64,000 bases of DNA from Thiorhodovibrio frisius (GTDB taxonomy: Bacteria; Pseudomonadota; Gammaproteobacteria; Chromatiales; Chromatiaceae), in the NCBI RefSeq assembly GCF_033954835.1, contig NZ_CP121471.1, positions 4,582,501 through 4,646,500 on the forward strand, given 5' to 3'. This document shows, one piece after another, positions 1 through 7,332 of this stretch. Numbering within the stretch: position 1 is the first letter of the stretch; the number at the start of each line of letters is the position of its first letter. A program made the translations under genes and the position numbers. Below the pieces are notes generated by a model, which had not been told where the DNA came from, made no database searches, and saw only the letters and a list, made by a program, of their open reading frames with translations.

Positions 1-381
1 GAAGGTCGCGCCCACGACGTGGCCGTGGGACTGCGCCGCGCGGCAACGCGCAAGCAACTCGGCGAGACGGCGCGCAAACCCATCGATAAGGCGGCCGACT
101 ATATCGACAACAACCGCGAGCGCCTCGAATACGACCAAGCGCTTGCGCTGGGGCTGCCAATCGCCACTGGTGTGATCGAAGGCGCCTGTCGCCATCTCGT
201 CAAAGATCGCATGGATCTCACCGGGGCGCGTTGGGGGCTGGCCCGCGCCGAGGCGATCCTGAAACTGCGCTCACTAAAGATCAGTGGGGACTTGCCGGCC
301 TATCTTGCGTTTCACTTCGCTGAGCACCGACGCCACTATCCAGGACCACCGATCCCGCTGGACTTGCCCGTGGCGGCATGA
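1..381 (+). CDS. ISKra4-family transposase, C-terminal part (cut by window edge)
   Basis: The frame is open from base 1 and ends with TGA at 379-381, so only the last 126 residues are seen. The block GVIEGACRHLVKDRMDLTGA followed by RW and an alanine/leucine-rich helix (AEAILKLRSL) is the characteristic C-terminal end of ISKra4-family DDE transposases. The enzyme would cut and rejoin the ends of its own insertion sequence. The gene runs opposite to the cas2 remnant immediately to its right, which it appears to have interrupted. The family call is firm; whether the whole transposase is intact cannot be seen from here. Confidence 0.9.
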   Translation, partial: EGRAHDVAVGLRRAATRKQLGETARKPIDKAADYIDNNRERLEYDQALALGLPIATGVIEGACRHLVKDRMDLTGARWGLARAEAILKLRSLKISGDLPAYLAFHFAEHRRHYPGPPIPLDLPVAA

Positions 382-464
382 TGTCTCACTTGCGCCATCA
401 CCATCGACCGGAAACGTCGCCCGCAACCGCTGGATTCTGCGGCGCTTGGCGTCGTTCCAAAAGA
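1..464 (+). mobile_element. Right end of an ISKra4-family insertion sequence
   Basis: The transposase end is followed by about 85 bases without a gene, and then by sequence that matches the 5' part of cas2 on the minus strand. Homology to Cas2 stops abruptly after the residues KGYGCG, so the element boundary should lie near base 464. The exact terminal inverted repeat and target duplication cannot be fixed because the left end is outside the window. Confidence 0.6.
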
Positions 465-560
465 GCCGCACCCATAGCCTTTGAGGACTTTCAGCGCGTC
501 CTGGAGCCGGGCGGGGCTGGACACGTCGTAGGCGGCGATGTAGAGCTGACGCTGAGGCAT
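465..560 (-). pseudogene. cas2: Cas2 remnant (first ~32 codons), disrupted by insertion sequence
   Basis: Read from the ATG at 560, the product starts MPQRQLYIAAYDVSSPARLQ and continues DALKVLKGYGCG. This is a typical Cas2 start: a first beta strand ending in the conserved Y-D pair, followed by the first helix. A normal Cas2 has about 90 residues. Here the match ends at codon 32 and the frame runs into insertion-sequence DNA. Cas2 is the structural partner of Cas1 in spacer integration, so adaptation from this locus is probably lost unless another copy exists elsewhere. No cas1 is in the window. The Cas2 match rests on recognition of the motif. Confidence 0.7.
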
Positions 561-578
561 GGGGTTAAGGCTAACCCC
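561..578. repeat. Perfect hairpin directly upstream of the cas2 start
   Basis: The arms GGGGTTA (561-567) and TAACCCC (572-578) are perfectly complementary around a four-base loop, and they abut the cas2 ATG. It may be the terminator or leader hairpin between the upstream nuclease fragment and cas2. There is no T run, so intrinsic termination is uncertain. Confidence 0.4.
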
Positions 579-600
579 GCGTGGGCGCTTTGTCTGCGCC

Positions 601-625
601 GGCAAGCTTGCGGGGCTTGGTTAGA
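601..625. repeat. Palindromic element (GCAAGCTTGC core), copy 1
   Basis: GGCAAGCTTGC followed by GGGGCTTGGTT. Closely similar intergenic copies lie at 17188 (same flank with one base less) and 14746 (core only). The ten-base core is a perfect palindrome. Each copy sits at a border between modules of the CRISPR island. The core also occurs inside coding sequence, so only the longer shared flank supports a true repeat family. Confidence 0.4.
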
Positions 626-628
626 CAA

Positions 629-1306
629 TCATCCCCGCCACTGGCGCACCAGGTCGCGCAGCTTCGCCAGTTCTGCAGGCGGAATCAGCCGAATGTTGGC
701 GCGGCGGGCGCGGGCAATGAGAATCTCGGTCGGCTCGCGGGCGCATAGTAGCCAAGTGCTGCCAAACAGGCCGCGCGCGTCATCACCGAGGCTGTCAAGC
801 TTGTAGGCGATTTCGTTGTCGTTCTGGCCTGGTTGAAAGCGGGCGGTCTTGCATTCAATGACCAGCAGCTGGTTGAGGTGGCACGCCAGGGCGTCGAATT
901 CGTTGGTAATCGTCTGCCCGCGGTCCCAGGTGCCCTCGACGCTCATGCGCGCATCAAACACGCCTTCGTCTTTCAACGTGTGATAGGCGTATTCTTCCAG
1001 CCAGCTGCCGCGGATGAATTGCGCGGCATCGAGACTGTTGAAGACAAAAGTGTCGGAATCCCGATGCCAGTCGATCAGCGAGGCATTGGCCAGTTCACGC
1101 AAGGCGCTTTTCCAAATACCGCGCGGCGAGCCCTTGGTGAAGAATTGCTTGGGCGCGACCAGCCGTTCCATTCGGCTGCCAGGGATGGGCTCGAGCGCGC
1201 GGTGGGCGGTGTCGGTATAAAGGATGCGGCTGGCGATCCCCCACAGGGCCTCGAAGAAGGCAAGCGACATTAGCTTGTTCCCGCCGGTGACGTTCAGGGC
1301 GATGTC
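629..1306 (-). pseudogene. Card1/Can2-like DUF1887 nuclease, N-terminally truncated (CARF sensor lost)
   Basis: The open frame retains the end of the CARF domain, upstream of the first ATG: LNVTGGNKLMSLAFFEA, the DUF1887 hallmark. It then retains the full C-terminal nuclease domain. PD-(D/E)XK elements are visible: the aspartate of NEFDAL and the E-x-K of VIECKTARF, with the conserved ending RANIRLIPPAELAKLRDLV. Complete Card1-type proteins have about 370-390 residues; here about 225 remain. A TAG stop lies in frame at 1334-1336, so roughly 150 N-terminal residues that bind cyclic tetra-adenylate are missing. Intact relatives cut DNA or RNA when a type III complex makes cyclic oligoadenylate. 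An ATG at 1270 could start a 213-residue nuclease-only protein, but a decayed gene is the simpler reading. Confidence 0.75.
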
Positions 1307-1704
1307 GCTAGATGCTGTCTTGCATGGTTTGCCCTAGGCAAGAGAAGTCGGTTTCATTGGCAGTTTCATTGGCAGTTTCAAGGCGGAACCTGATTTCTCC
1401 GTTCGTTACAAGGAAAAAATCGACTGGTCCAAGCATCCCGCTCTTCACGAATTTGTTGCTGAATGTCCTCGACGGTTCGACCGGTTGGCGGCTATTGTTC
1501 CAACCAAGTGGCGAATTCGGCGAGATTTCTCGGCTTTTGACGCGAAGGAATCGCATCCTTTGATGCGGAAATGGATGCATCCGGGTTTGAGCTGAAGGTC
1601 TTGGCCACATCGTCATCGCGCCGAGCAGCGACATCAAAGCGCTTCTCATCCAGAGTCTGAACCACATCGTACTCGCTAACGCTGGTCGCACGGTTTGCGG
1701 AACA
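1307..1704. other. Intergenic region upstream of cad1, no recognisable gene
   Basis: About 400 bases with only overlapping low-quality open frames. It holds a short tandem repeat at 1351-1380 and should carry the promoter of the cad1-NUDIX unit. No CRISPR repeats and no convincing sigma-70 boxes were identified by eye. The break in the Card1-like gene lies at its left edge, so this DNA probably replaced the missing CARF half. Confidence 0.6.
1351..1380 (+). repeat. 12-base tandem repeat, 2.5 copies
   Basis: The unit GTTTCATTGGCA occurs twice, followed by GTTTCA. It lies between the broken Card1-like gene and cad1. Confidence 0.8.
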
Positions 1705-3837
1705 ATGCATCTTTTGATCTCCACCCTGGGCACTTCCTGGTCTATCGTGCCGGAGCTGTTTGCGTTCACTAACCCGCAACAGCTTGACCTCTATGCGCAT
1801 CACGAGAGTTGCGCCCAAATTGCCGCCCAGAGAGCGGAGTACGGGATTGTCGGGGTCAATCGGATTTGGGTTGTAACAACCGAGAAGATGCGCACTGATC
1901 GCCTACGAGAATGGGCGGCGCGCATTGAAATGCCCATCGACATCTGGCACCCGCTTGGAGTGGATGAACTGGCGAGTGTTCGCGAGAACCGCGCGATGGC
2001 CGATCTGATCTATCGGGTTGTACTGCGCGGCCGGGAGGTCACCCGCAATGGCCGACTCTATCTGTCTCTGGCCGGCGGTCGCAAAACAATGAGCGCCGAG
2101 ATGCAGCAGGCCGGAATGCTGTTTGGCTGCGACGCGCTGCTCCATGTGGTTGACCGGCAGCTGCCGTCCGGTATCGAGCGACTGTCCGACCAGGATGTTG
2201 GCGCCTTTTGCGCGCCCTTGCCGAAACCCTATGCCGACATCTATCAGCCCTTGGTCACCTTGGGCCGTTGTCCGCCCAACGCCGCGCTAGAGGTCCATCC
2301 CAGTATTCGATCAGCGGATTTTCCGGTTCCACCTGCCGGTGGCGCGGTTCCGCCAGAGCTGCCTCTCTATGAAGAGGTGCGGCGCCGACTCCGGCAAGCC
2401 GACAGTCTGATCTATAACTTCAGTTGCCAGGTGAGCCAGGCCGAAGCACAGAGTAACTTCCATGGGCTCTATATGCTGCCACCTGATCGGGTCAAGGCGT
2501 TGCGCGCCACGCGCCTTGGTGCAGATTCGGCGCGTACCCAAGCCGATCTGGGCTGGCTTGCCCAACTGCCCAAGAGCGATCTGCACTGTCACCTCGGCGG
2601 CGTGCTGGACGCGGCGGGGTTGATCGAAGTCGCCACGACCAGCGCCGCGCAGGTCCGCGAGCGCGAGGCCGTGAATCCCGAACTGGCACGGCAACTGAAA
2701 CAGGTGCGCGCGCTGGCGGCCGCCGAGGATCTGGACGGTCTACGCGCTCTGCTTGGCGCCGCGACCGCCCAGACGCCAGATTTCCGCCAGATTCGACAGT
2801 GGGATACGCAGGAGCCATGGGGCGTCTGTGGCTTCCTGATGGCCTTCACCGACCGCCCGGCATTGCTCGACGCCCTAGTGTTCGACGCCCTGCGCGATCC
2901 GGCCCGCTACCAAGGCATCGGCATCGCCGCTTACGAGCCGCTGGGGGATCTTCAGGGGTCCGCGCTCTTGCAGTGCGAAGCCAGTCTGCGGGCGGCCTGC
3001 GCCATGGTGCGACGCGCGGCCCGGCGCGACCGGCTGCGCTATCTGGAGCTGCGTTGTTCCCCCCACAACTACACGCGCGGCGGACTGAGCGCCCAGCAAG
3101 TCGTTGACATCCTTTTGGATTCCCTGTCTGACGAGACCGATTGCGATATTCGGCTTCTGTTCATTGCCAGCCGGCACCGGCGCATGAGCGAGGCGATTCA
3201 GCATATCGAGCTGGCCCAGGACCTGCGTGCGGCATCGGCCGATTTCCGCCGCCGGTTCGTGGGCTTTGATCTGGCTGGCAACGAGCAGCAGCGCTCCCCC
3301 GTGGAGATGCGCGACGCCTTTCGCCCATTGCTGAAGGCTTGCATTCCGATCAGCATTCACGCCGGTGAGGATCAACCCGTCAACAATATCTGGGAAGCGA
3401 CCTATGAGCTCAGCGCCGAGCGCATTGGCCACGGCCTGACCTTGCACGACAATCCGGAATTGTTGCGGCGCTGTGTCGAGCGTCGCATCGCGGTGGAAAT
3501 GTGTCCGAGTAGCAACTATCAAATCGTCGGATTTCGGGATTTTGTGCTCCAGGCAGGTCCCGACACCCAGTATCCACTGGCCGATTATCTGTCCGCCGGA
3601 TTGCGTGTGACGGTCAACACCGATAATCCCGGGATTTCCCGCACCGATCCCAGCCAAGAGCTCTATAAGGCCGCGGCGATGACGCCGGGCGGGCTGACCT
3701 ATTGGGAGGTACTACAATTGATTCGCAACGGTTTTCAGGCCGCCTTTTGCAACCGCCAGGACCGCCGCGAGCTACTTGGCCGCGCCGAGGCGGAGTTGAT
3801 GGAGTGGCTGACCGAAACGGCTTCACGCGATGTCTGA
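1705..3837 (+). CDS. cad1: CRISPR-associated CARF-adenosine deaminase fusion (Cad1)
   Basis: 710 residues. The N-terminal ~200 residues are a CARF domain: MHLLISTLGTSW at the start and LSLAGGRKTM near residues 121-130, the ligand-binding loop. From about residue 285 there is a complete adenosine deaminase domain. Zinc and catalytic motifs are DLHCHLGG (H294, H296), SIHAGED (H552, E555), RIGHGL (H576) and NTDNP (D640). Cad1 proteins were described as type III CRISPR effectors that convert ATP to ITP when cyclic oligoadenylate binds the CARF domain, halting growth of infected cells. All four zinc ligands and the catalytic glutamate are present, so activity is expected. The residue after the zinc aspartate is Asn rather than the Asp of classical deaminases; that variant occurs in some bacterial adenosine deaminases. 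The gene ends inside the start of the NUDIX gene, implying coupled translation, and faces the cmr operon. Confidence 0.93.
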   Translation: MHLLISTLGTSWSIVPELFAFTNPQQLDLYAHHESCAQIAAQRAEYGIVGVNRIWVVTTEKMRTDRLREWAARIEMPIDIWHPLGVDELASVRENRAMADLIYRVVLRGREVTRNGRLYLSLAGGRKTMSAEMQQAGMLFGCDALLHVVDRQLPSGIERLSDQDVGAFCAPLPKPYADIYQPLVTLGRCPPNAALEVHPSIRSADFPVPPAGGAVPPELPLYEEVRRRLRQADSLIYNFSCQVSQAEAQSNFHGLYMLPPDRVKALRATRLGADSARTQADLGWLAQLPKSDLHCHLGGVLDAAGLIEVATTSAAQVREREAVNPELARQLKQVRALAAAEDLDGLRALLGAATAQTPDFRQIRQWDTQEPWGVCGFLMAFTDRPALLDALVFDALRDPARYQGIGIAAYEPLGDLQGSALLQCEASLRAACAMVRRAARRDRLRYLELRCSPHNYTRGGLSAQQVVDILLDSLSDETDCDIRLLFIASRHRRMSEAIQHIELAQDLRAASADFRRRFVGFDLAGNEQQRSPVEMRDAFRPLLKACIPISIHAGEDQPVNNIWEATYELSAERIGHGLTLHDNPELLRRCVERRIAVEMCPSSNYQIVGFRDFVLQAGPDTQYPLADYLSAGLRVTVNTDNPGISRTDPSQELYKAAAMTPGGLTYWEVLQLIRNGFQAAFCNRQDRRELLGRAEAELMEWLTETASRDV

Positions 3838-4429
3838 TCGACACATCCTGGCCTTTGCCCGCGGCGATTTGCCAGCGCAGTGGTTGCCCGAGCGCGGCGC
3901 CTTGCGCATGGGAAGCACCGAGCTCGCCGAACAGCTCGCACAGCGAAGCCCGGTCTGGCTCCCACGCGCGGCGGCCGAGGAGGACCCGAGCCATAAGCAA
4001 CCCATTCCCTATGTCCTGGTTCGGCATGGGACGCGCCTTGCCTGTTATCGGCGTCAGGGAACTGAGCAGCGCCTGCACGGGCTCCGGTCCGTCGGCATCG
4101 GCGGCCATGTTGAAGTCGAGGACGCGGCGAACAGCCTCCTCGACACCCTGTTGTCCGCCGCCCGGCGGGAACTGCTGGAGGAGCTTCTCGACCTGACGGC
4201 CTGCCCGCCGGTCAGGGTGTTGGGCCTCATCAATGAAGACCTGACCCCCGTGGGTCGCGTCCACCTGGGTATCGCGATGATGGTCGAGATCGACACCCAA
4301 AGGCCGCCACGCGGCGGACCGGAATTACTGGATCTCGACTGGCTACCCCCATCCGTCGCGCGGCAATGCCCCTTGGAGTATTGGAGTCAACTCGCGCTTG
4401 ACCTGCTGGGTGCCGACAAGGCCGCGTAA
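3830..4429 (+). CDS. NUDIX hydrolase coupled to cad1
   Basis: 199 residues. The pattern KQPIPYVLV, then RLHGLRSVGIGGHVEVED, then AARRELLEELLDL is a NUDIX box of the GIGGH type (predicted phosphoesterases, COG4112-like). It has a longer insert between the glycine-glutamate part and REL-x-EE than canonical MutT. The metal-binding glutamates of RELLEEL are present. The start ATG (3830) overlaps the cad1 stop (3835-3837) in another frame, so the two proteins are probably made together. NUDIX enzymes cleave nucleoside diphosphates linked to another moiety. By context, an attractive but unproven role is hydrolysis of ITP/dITP or another nucleotide, either to deepen nucleotide depletion or to limit self-damage. 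The substrate cannot be read from the sequence. Confidence 0.85.
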   Translation: MSDRHILAFARGDLPAQWLPERGALRMGSTELAEQLAQRSPVWLPRAAAEEDPSHKQPIPYVLVRHGTRLACYRRQGTEQRLHGLRSVGIGGHVEVEDAANSLLDTLLSAARRELLEELLDLTACPPVRVLGLINEDLTPVGRVHLGIAMMVEIDTQRPPRGGPELLDLDWLPPSVARQCPLEYWSQLALDLLGADKAA

Positions 4430-4440
4430 GAATCCGCTAA

Positions 4441-4488
4441 CCGTGAATCACACGCGAATCATTCGCCCGCGTGGCACCGCACCATGAG
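4441..4488 (+). repeat. Dispersed intergenic repeat, degraded copy
   Basis: It has CCGTGAATCACACG, then ATCATTCGCCCGCGTGGCAC, then ACCATGAG, all in the same order as the better copies near 53.8, 55.4 and 62.7 kb. It fills the gap between the convergent NUDIX and CARF-HEPN genes. Confidence 0.55.
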
Positions 4489-4490
4489 AA

Positions 4491-5783
4491 TTAAGTCCAT
4501 AGCGGCGCTTGCGGGAGCTGGGGCGCGAACTTTTTCAGCCCGGCGCGCGCGGCTTGGGTGCCGAGCAGCGGGATCAGCGCCTGTTCCATCCAGCCGCTAA
4601 AGGCTTCCCAGTCGGCACGGGCAATGGGACGGTCGCCATGGGCCAGGATGGAATAATTGCGCTTGGTGAGCTGATCGAGCATGTGGCCGCGCTCGGCCTC
4701 GACAAAGGCCGCCACCTCGCCGCCAATGTGGTGCGCTGCCAGTTCCCAAGCGTTGCGCAGACCGGCCTGAAGCTTGCCGTCAGGGTTGGCTGTGATCGCT
4801 AAGCTTGCGGGGATTTGCTCGGGCTTGAGATCGCCGGTCAGGATGCCCCGGCCGGCCAGCAGCCATTGCGCGGTCCATTCCAGTAGCCGGTAGCCGCGCG
4901 CGACGGCATCATCGTAGCGGCCCTGGGCGGCGCGGCGCTTGGCGTTGAGCCACAGATCCCACAGCCGGGCCGGGGTCTTCTGCGAGCTGTCATCCTCGGC
5001 GCACAGGTGCTTGAGCGCCAGAAACAGCGGCCCGACTTGAGCGCCGGCCTGACTGCCGAGGCGCGGGCGATAGACCTCAAGCAGTGCACTGGCCTCGGCG
5101 TGGTCGAAGCGATCCCAGGCATCAAAAGCCTGGCTCAGGCTGCGGGCGATCTGCAAATCCCCGCGCAAGCCAGGATCGCGCGGCAGCGGCAGACGCAGTA
5201 GCCCCTCGGCCGCCTCACCGTACGCGAAGCGATCCCAGGCATTGAGATAGGCGCGCATGGCGCGACGCAGGCGAATCTCCTCGGCGCTCACCGCCAGCCC
5301 GGCCTGGCTACCGTCCTGCACCTTGATTAGATCGGCACGGTTGCCGGTAATCAGCTGCAACTCCACCCGGTCGTTATCGAGCGCCGCCATCACCAGCGCG
5401 GCGGTCATGGTTTTGGTGCCGCCGGTGTAATCGGCGATCAGCCGCGCCCGCGGGAATCGTTCGGCGATCTCGGCGATGGCGGCGGTCATAGCCGATACCG
5501 CTTGGTCCAGATCGTCCGTCGGCACCTCCACGGCTTGAAATTGATCATCACCCAGACCGGCCTGGGTCGGGATATTCGGCAGATGCTCGACCACCTGGCC
5601 AGCGCGCCGCACCTCCACCGGATGCCCCTTGCCGGTGATGGTGACTATGGACCCCGGCTGCCCGGTCCCCTGATCGCGTCCACTGGCGAAGAACAGCACA
5701 AAAACCGGCTGAAGCTCGCGAATGGCGGTCAAAATGGGCTGGTGTGAGCCGCCGACTGTGCAGAGGAGGATGGTTTGGGTCAT
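4491..5783 (-). CDS. CARF-HEPN ribonuclease, Csm6-like (TIGR02710/Cas02710 type)
   Basis: 430 residues from the ATG at 5783, which overlaps the upstream DUF2283 stop as ATGA. The N-terminal half is a CARF domain (ILLCTVGGSHQP at the start, DYTGGTKTMTAAL near residues 118-130). The helical C-terminal half ends in RNYSILAH (R375 to H382), an R-x6-H HEPN motif expected at an RNase active site. Proteins of this group are ancillary effectors of type III systems: cyclic oligoadenylate made by Cas10 binds the CARF dimer and activates non-specific RNA cleavage. It is the last gene of the cmr transcription unit. An upstream in-frame Met at 5864 lies inside the DUF2283 gene and lacks homology, so it was not chosen. 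Which ring size it recognises cannot be told. Confidence 0.85.
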   Translation of the reverse strand: MTQTILLCTVGGSHQPILTAIRELQPVFVLFFASGRDQGTGQPGSIVTITGKGHPVEVRRAGQVVEHLPNIPTQAGLGDDQFQAVEVPTDDLDQAVSAMTAAIAEIAERFPRARLIADYTGGTKTMTAALVMAALDNDRVELQLITGNRADLIKVQDGSQAGLAVSAEEIRLRRAMRAYLNAWDRFAYGEAAEGLLRLPLPRDPGLRGDLQIARSLSQAFDAWDRFDHAEASALLEVYRPRLGSQAGAQVGPLFLALKHLCAEDDSSQKTPARLWDLWLNAKRRAAQGRYDDAVARGYRLLEWTAQWLLAGRGILTGDLKPEQIPASLAITANPDGKLQAGLRNAWELAAHHIGGEVAAFVEAERGHMLDQLTKRNYSILAHGDRPIARADWEAFSGWMEQALIPLLGTQAARAGLKKFAPQLPQAPLWT

Positions 5784-6016
5784 GTACAGTCTTTCGTCAC
5801 GAGCGCTTGGGGTTTGGCGCCTAATGGCAGCATGGCTGGAGATTCGGTGTTTGTTGTACCGCACTGACGGATTGCTAACACTTCGATACCGACGAGGCGG
5901 CCTTTGTCGTCGTAATCAGCAATGATGCCGGGCTCCAATTCGCGAGCGGTTTCGACGTCTGCATCGCAAATCTCAAAATAGGCCGCGTCTGCGATTGGGT
6001 CGAGCTCGAGCTTCAT
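5780..6016 (-). CDS. DUF2283 domain protein
   Basis: 78 residues. The first ~50 residues, MKLELDPIADAAYFEICDAD and then EPGIIADYDDKGRLVGIEVL, are a typical DUF2283 domain, a short beta-rich fold of unknown function found widely in bacteria. The gene starts 9 bases after cmr6 and its stop overlaps the start of the CARF-HEPN gene (ATGA). It should therefore be co-translated with the ribonuclease. The pairing suggests, without proof, a partner or regulator of that effector. About 25 C-terminal residues are not conserved-looking. Confidence 0.8.
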   Translation of the reverse strand: MKLELDPIADAAYFEICDADVETARELEPGIIADYDDKGRLVGIEVLAIRQCGTTNTESPAMLPLGAKPQALVTKDCT

Positions 6017-6025
6017 GAGTCCGGC

Positions 6026-7330
6026 TCAAATACAGCCGTCAACCACGGTGCGCAGAAGCTTCTCGCGTTTGACTCGCTGCTTCTCGCGTTGTGGCGGCCT
6101 TAGTCCAGGACCGTGCCACCCCAAGCGCTCGAGTGCGGCGGTCATGGCATCAACTGCCTCTTGGCGCTTGTCGGCTTCTGGCCATTGCTGGGCTAGCTCG
6201 GCCAGCGTGTTGATCATCCCGGAGAAGTTGGCATAGACGTCCTTGGTGAGCGGCGGCTCGCCAAGGCTGGACAGGCCTTGATTGAATTGTCTCAGGGCCT
6301 TTTCGCTCTCGGGCAGGGCCTCGAAGGCTTTGCGCTCAGCCTCGACGCGGGCGGCTTGTTCCTGTTCGCGCTGGCGCTCGGCTTCTTCTCGCGCGCGCTG
6401 CTCCGCGGCGTCTTGTTCGGCCTGTTGCCGGGCCAGTTCGGCGCTGCGGTCGCGCTTCATGGCGCCATAGCCGACGGCGGTCTTGGCGCCGAAGCCGAGC
6501 CATTCAAAGACATGCTCCAGCGCGGCATTGAGCAGGGGTTGCCACGCTTGGGGCGCGGCCAGCTCCAAGGCGATGCGAGCGAGGAACGGCTGATCGCACT
6601 GGATGTGGAAATGAAAGTCAGCGCCGGGCGGGACGGTCAGGAAGTTGATGGGGTTGGGCTGGCCGGATTCGTGAGGGCTAGTCGGGTCCTGAGAACGGGC
6701 TTGCAGATAGTGTGACTGATGGGCGGTCATCACCTCGACCGTTAGGCTCTGACCCGGCAGTTGCGGATAGACATCCCAGAAGGAGAGCGCTCCGCGGACA
6801 TGCTCGGTCTCGTGATCCTGGCTTTGTTTGCCGAAGAGGACATCGAGCAGGCTGAGCGAGATGCGACTTCTGTCAGCCAAGGTCAGGCTGTAGCGCTCGG
6901 CGAGGTCCCAACCCTGGGTGTCGCCCCACTCGCCGCTCGCCAGTTCGCGGGCGGCCTGGCGCAGCACACCTTTCACGCCGCTGCCGGACAGGTAGGGCAG
7001 GCCATAGGGGTTGAGAAAGGCGAAACCGTTTTCGAGTGGATGTTCGTTGCCAAGGCCGGTGGTGAAGGGAGCGATAGCTTTGGCGTCGACGCGCAGCAGC
7101 TGGCCGGCTTGCTGCAAGGGGTTGGCGAGGGCGGTTTGGCGAGCGACCAGGGCGTTCATTAGATGGCGGTCCTGTGGCGTAAGGCGGGTCGCCTCCTTCC
7201 AAGCCTCCTTTTTGTCTTTGATCAGCTTGAATTGTTGATCCCAAGATTTCAGCAAATAGCTGAATCTGAGTCCAGGCGACGCGCCGGCAAAGTCGTTGCC
7301 AAGATAAGCAGGTACAGCGGCAATAGCCAT
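6026..7330 (-). CDS. cmr6: Type III-B RAMP protein Cmr6 with C-terminal coiled coil
   Basis: 434 residues from the ATG at 7330, two bases after the cmr5 stop. The RAMP core shows PFTTGLGNEHPLENGFAFL and LSGSGVKGVLRQAARELA, the Cmr6 signature with its glycine-rich loop, and ends at GFGAKTAVGYGAM. Cmr6 caps the Cmr backbone near the 3' part of the crRNA. After residue ~320 comes a long charged segment rich in E, R, Q and A, predicted to be a coiled coil, then a ~90-residue helical tail. That makes the protein longer than many Cmr6 proteins. The upstream part of the open frame overlaps cmr5 and is a shadow. Confidence 0.93.
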   Translation of the reverse strand: MAIAAVPAYLGNDFAGASPGLRFSYLLKSWDQQFKLIKDKKEAWKEATRLTPQDRHLMNALVARQTALANPLQQAGQLLRVDAKAIAPFTTGLGNEHPLENGFAFLNPYGLPYLSGSGVKGVLRQAARELASGEWGDTQGWDLAERYSLTLADRSRISLSLLDVLFGKQSQDHETEHVRGALSFWDVYPQLPGQSLTVEVMTAHQSHYLQARSQDPTSPHESGQPNPINFLTVPPGADFHFHIQCDQPFLARIALELAAPQAWQPLLNAALEHVFEWLGFGAKTAVGYGAMKRDRSAELARQQAEQDAAEQRAREEAERQREQEQAARVEAERKAFEALPESEKALRQFNQGLSSLGEPPLTKDVYANFSGMINTLAELAQQWPEADKRQEAVDAMTAALERLGWHGPGLRPPQREKQRVKREKLLRTVVDGCI

Positions 7331-7332
7331 GA

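Noticed and set aside
1308-1769. A 153-codon open frame on the minus strand upstream of cad1
   Set aside because: It has no domain-like pattern, contains the short tandem repeat and overlaps the cad1 start.
2875-3657. A 260-codon open frame antisense to cad1
   Set aside because: It is a shadow of the deaminase coding sequence; the plus-strand frame has all catalytic motifs.
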